Positions 61,331-64,000 of a stretch of 64,000 nucleotides of DNA are shown piece after piece. The stretch spans positions 8,274,790 to 8,338,789 of the forward strand of contig OY365809.1 of NCBI GenBank assembly GCA_959347315.1, read 5' to 3'. The DNA is from Bimastos eiseni. Taxonomy: Eukaryota > Annelida > Clitellata > Crassiclitellata > Lumbricidae. The notes beneath the pieces were generated by a model. It did not search any database and was not told the DNA's origin. It was given only the letters and a program-made list of their open reading frames with translations. The translations under genes and the position numbers were made by a program. Every line of letters starts with the position of its first letter. Within the stretch, counting starts at the first letter, position 1.

Positions 61331-61712
61331 CGAGAGGTTGGTGAACCATGCGGCCGCCCTCTTCCTGGTTTCCAGGGCCAAAAACCTGTCTCAGGACCCC
61401 CTTAGGAAACTTCCTTCTCAGTCGCCAGGAGCGTGTCGACGAAACACCTGCTGCACATATGCCGACATGTGCGCGTGATATTTGCCTGCCACACCTCTTC
61501 TACTTTTTCGCCGTCATGAATGAATGGCCTGAATGAATGGGCCGGTTTGGGAGATATCGTACAGGTAGCACGTATGCTGTAGTTGGCCATCATTTGCAGT
61601 CGGTCTGGTGGGTAAGTACTGTGTACTCATCCTGGGACACCCAGTAGAGGGGTTGGTGAACCTCGTGGCCCCCCTCTTTCTGCTCTCCAGGATCAAAAAC
61701 CTGACTCAACCC
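61331..61712 (+). repeat. Pair of diverged direct repeats about 315 bp apart
   Basis: 61331-61399 and 61646-61712 share AGAGGTTGGTGAACC, then GCCCTCTTCCTG against GCCCCCCTCTTTCTG, then CCAGGGCCAAAAACCTG against CCAGGATCAAAAACCTG. They are probably two copies of an old repeat. Confidence 0.6.
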
Positions 61713-63040
61713 GTGCAATGCCAGGTTCCCCAGCTAGTAGTGAATAAATTGACCTTTGAACCCTTTCAGCGTGATGAATGGTTCGATGCAGTAGCAATCA
61801 GGCAAATCGCTCTTGCAATACACAGATCAAACAGTAGATTAGAGTTCATGGCTTCAAGAGGTCCAGGCATTCGACACAGCAAAGGGGAAGTGATGTCGAT
61901 GTTTACTAGGAAGAACAACAGGAAATTAAAGGCCAGCAAAATATCAGCTCAATGGTCTTGTGGTAGCCTATCTGATCGGCATACATGTATGTAGGATATG
62001 CAAAAGTGAAATACAGTGAAGACGGCTGAGGCCCAGTGCTCATTCAGTCATTGGATGTACATTCATGTGATGTAGGGCTAATGAGAAAGGTTTGCCATTA
62101 AGGTTTCTGCTTGGTCAGAATCGTTGGTAAAATTTCATTACATGCTTAATATTCAAATTCGGCAATGCTAAATCTATGTTGCTAACAGTTTCATTATGCA
62201 ATGGGTAACTTGTGAATGCAGGGCGTACAGAAAGATTGAGGAACTGTAGCGATTCGTTGAATGGATTAGTTGAATTTGACCAGATGTTTAAACCTTGGCC
62301 GCATTTTTCTTTTCTAAATTTCTTCACGAGACACAGGTTTGATGTGTGAAAATGCATATACTGTTGCAATATATCCTATGAGGAGGAGGTTGACATTTTT
62401 TGCGTAAATAACTAATGTAAATTATGGCCTTTAAGATGGGCAATTAATGATTTATATAGAGCCATCCCAGGTCACGTTGACTAGCCGTGCCTCAGATTTG
62501 CATTTATGTGTGGCCGTGTGCGTTCACAGTTTTTAGTAATAATATTAATACTAGTACATGTTATCAGTGTGGCAGATGCCAGGCTTTATTTAGAAATAAC
62601 AATTGGTCCATCCTGCTTGATCCTTATAATGAAAGATAATGTGATATTCTGATAATTTTATGCTGAATGGAGAGGGAAAGTGCAGTAATTTAAATAATGA
62701 TCATTTAAATTGTCTTATTTATATGAGATTTGTGTATGAATGATAATTTACAAGATTTATGATGGAGATTTATTTGTGTGGGATTTGGTTAGGGAGCTTT
62801 TATTTGCAATCCAGTCATTGAATTATTGAATCTTAGTGGCTGCTAGTTTGCCTGTATGTGTATATGCATTTGGGTATGTATGGGCGTATGTATGTATGTA
62901 TGTATGGGCGTATGCATATGTGGGTGTGCAGCTGTTTTGTTGTGTGCAGATGGAGCTTTTAATAGTGATGCATTCTGAGAGGAATTATGATTTGTAGAAT
63001 GTTTTGAATGCTAAGCTGTTGTCACTTGCTGTTGCTTTAG

Positions 63041-63086
63041 GCTACAGGTGAAGAATGAGGGGCACATCAAGCAGGGAAATGATCAG
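63041..63086 (+). CDS. Second coding exon of the WDR44-like gene (candidate)
   Basis: 46-nt exon between the acceptor TTGCTTTAG and the donor GATCAG|GTATTT. It completes the split codon AG+G from the first exon and encodes LQVKNEGHIKQGNDQ, leaving phase 0. Fit of phase and splice sites supports it, but there is no homology beyond that. Confidence 0.4.
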
Positions 63087-64000
63087 GTATTTAAGGTTTC
63101 CTGTCATTAAAACCTAAGCTAATTAAAAGCAGGTACAGGTTTAATGGATGGCTTCACTCAGGTGGGGTGTTGGGGCAAAGTTCCATGTGAGAAATGAAAG
63201 AGGGATGGGTGAAATGAAGAGACTCTTTTGTGTTGAACTATAATAGAGATGAGGCCAATAGTTTATACAGAGCATGGTTGATGCTCTGTGGAACTCTTAT
63301 CAACATGTGTAGGCTTTTTTATTGGTGTTTGCATCCTGTACATGTAGTGAACTTGGTCATGTGATCTGGAGTCATGCTGCCTAGAGCTACTACCTCTGAT
63401 TGCTGCTGTGATGTTTGTTGATTGTTAATTGCATAATGAATATGCTTAGATTAGCCTTTCCATAAGTGCAGTTCAGTGACCCTGCTCAGGCTTATCATGT
63501 ACTGGCTACCCATTCTTGGCATTACTCAGGTTGTTTTCCTACTGTACAAATTGAAGCCAGCATGAGCTGTAAGCAGTGACAAGTCCTGCTTGAAAACAAA
63601 CCTAAAAGACTATATTCAGAGTAAGATGAAAAGATAGGGAGATTGGTATTATTGGCATTGCAAGGCAAGAAACTGGGTTCTGTTGTTAGTTGTAATGTTC
63701 TTATTGTTCTACATATTTCTATATTATCTTGTGAATAGAACTAAACATTTCAAGGTCATGTCTGTAGACAAATCAGATAACATGAATAGCAAGTGTTTGC
63801 ACCTTTACTGTTTGTTGATTGCTTTTAAATTTTGGTTGTCAGTTTTTTTAATTACTATTATTTCTAAGGCCTTTTTATATAGCGCCTTTCATGATCTGCT
63901 GATGACTCGCCATGCAATCTGCAATAATGGATTGTGAAGTTGTGGGCTCACTGTGGTCTCTTATCATGTTTGTACTTCCTGAGTTAAATATCCTTCTTTT
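63087..64000 (+). other. Presumed intron of the WDR44-like gene
   Basis: It contains a LINE-tail-like TATATAGCGCCTTTCATG at about 63878-63895. No exon was recognised before the window ends. Confidence 0.4.

Larger units (their letters stand above)
58218..63040 (+). other. First coding intron of the WDR44-like gene
   Basis: The 4.8-kb interval holds a broken SINE, LINE-tail fragments (a minus-strand CATTTATATAGCGCC at about 60979), a (TATG)n stretch near 62875-62905 and a pair of direct repeats. No additional in-phase exon was recognised, but a short one could be missed. Confidence 0.45.

Overview
This is animal nuclear DNA. Most genes are intron-rich with GT-AG splice sites, there are long AT-rich intergenic stretches, and decayed hAT, mariner-like, CR1-like LINE and tRNA-derived SINE copies are common. 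The single multi-exon gene that can be rebuilt completely is a ZNF106 orthologue. With the very frequent GTAGGCCTA-type words this suggests a marine invertebrate, perhaps a deuterostome such as an echinoderm, hemichordate or cephalochordate. That placement is inference; the sequence alone does not fix the species.

Region 1 (1-26493) is a head-to-tail tandem duplication with a unit of about 9.41-9.46 kb. Two full copies and a third copy cut off at 26493 are present, and the array runs off the left edge. By eye the copies differ at only a handful of single bases plus changes in repeat length. Each unit holds a mariner-like transposase tail, a small element with TGTAACAAG ends, a retroelement nuclease-domain fragment between two (TTA)n tracts, a GACAGGACAA / GGGAC array, a GTAAGT-bearing minisatellite, a small ORF that looks like a signal peptide, and (copies 1 and 2) a ~750-bp terminal-inverted-repeat element. 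No ordinary conserved host gene was recognised in the unit.

Region 2 (26494-39340) is a transposon graveyard: three CR1-like LINE 3' ends plus another fragment, a SINE, a 4.7-kb hAT element with near-perfect 8-bp target duplication and LINEs lodged inside it, a 476-bp non-autonomous hAT-like element with a perfect 8-bp duplication, and a MITE that was itself hit by another small element.

Region 3 (39340-53000) is the minus-strand ZNF106 orthologue. Fourteen coding exons join in phase to an intact reading frame of 1552 residues: a long disordered N-terminal part, a coiled coil, a basic nuclear-localisation-like stretch, a WD40 propeller and two C-terminal C2H2-type fingers. The introns carry two SINEs, a MITE and a striking 112-nt hairpin.

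Region 4 (53000-64000) contains a second long hairpin, a probable bidirectional promoter (CRE, CCAAT and TCGCGAGA motifs) and the 5' end of a plus-strand gene whose first coding exon resembles the start of WDR44. Its next in-phase exon is at 63041-63086 and the rest lies beyond the window. LINE and SINE remnants fill the spaces between.
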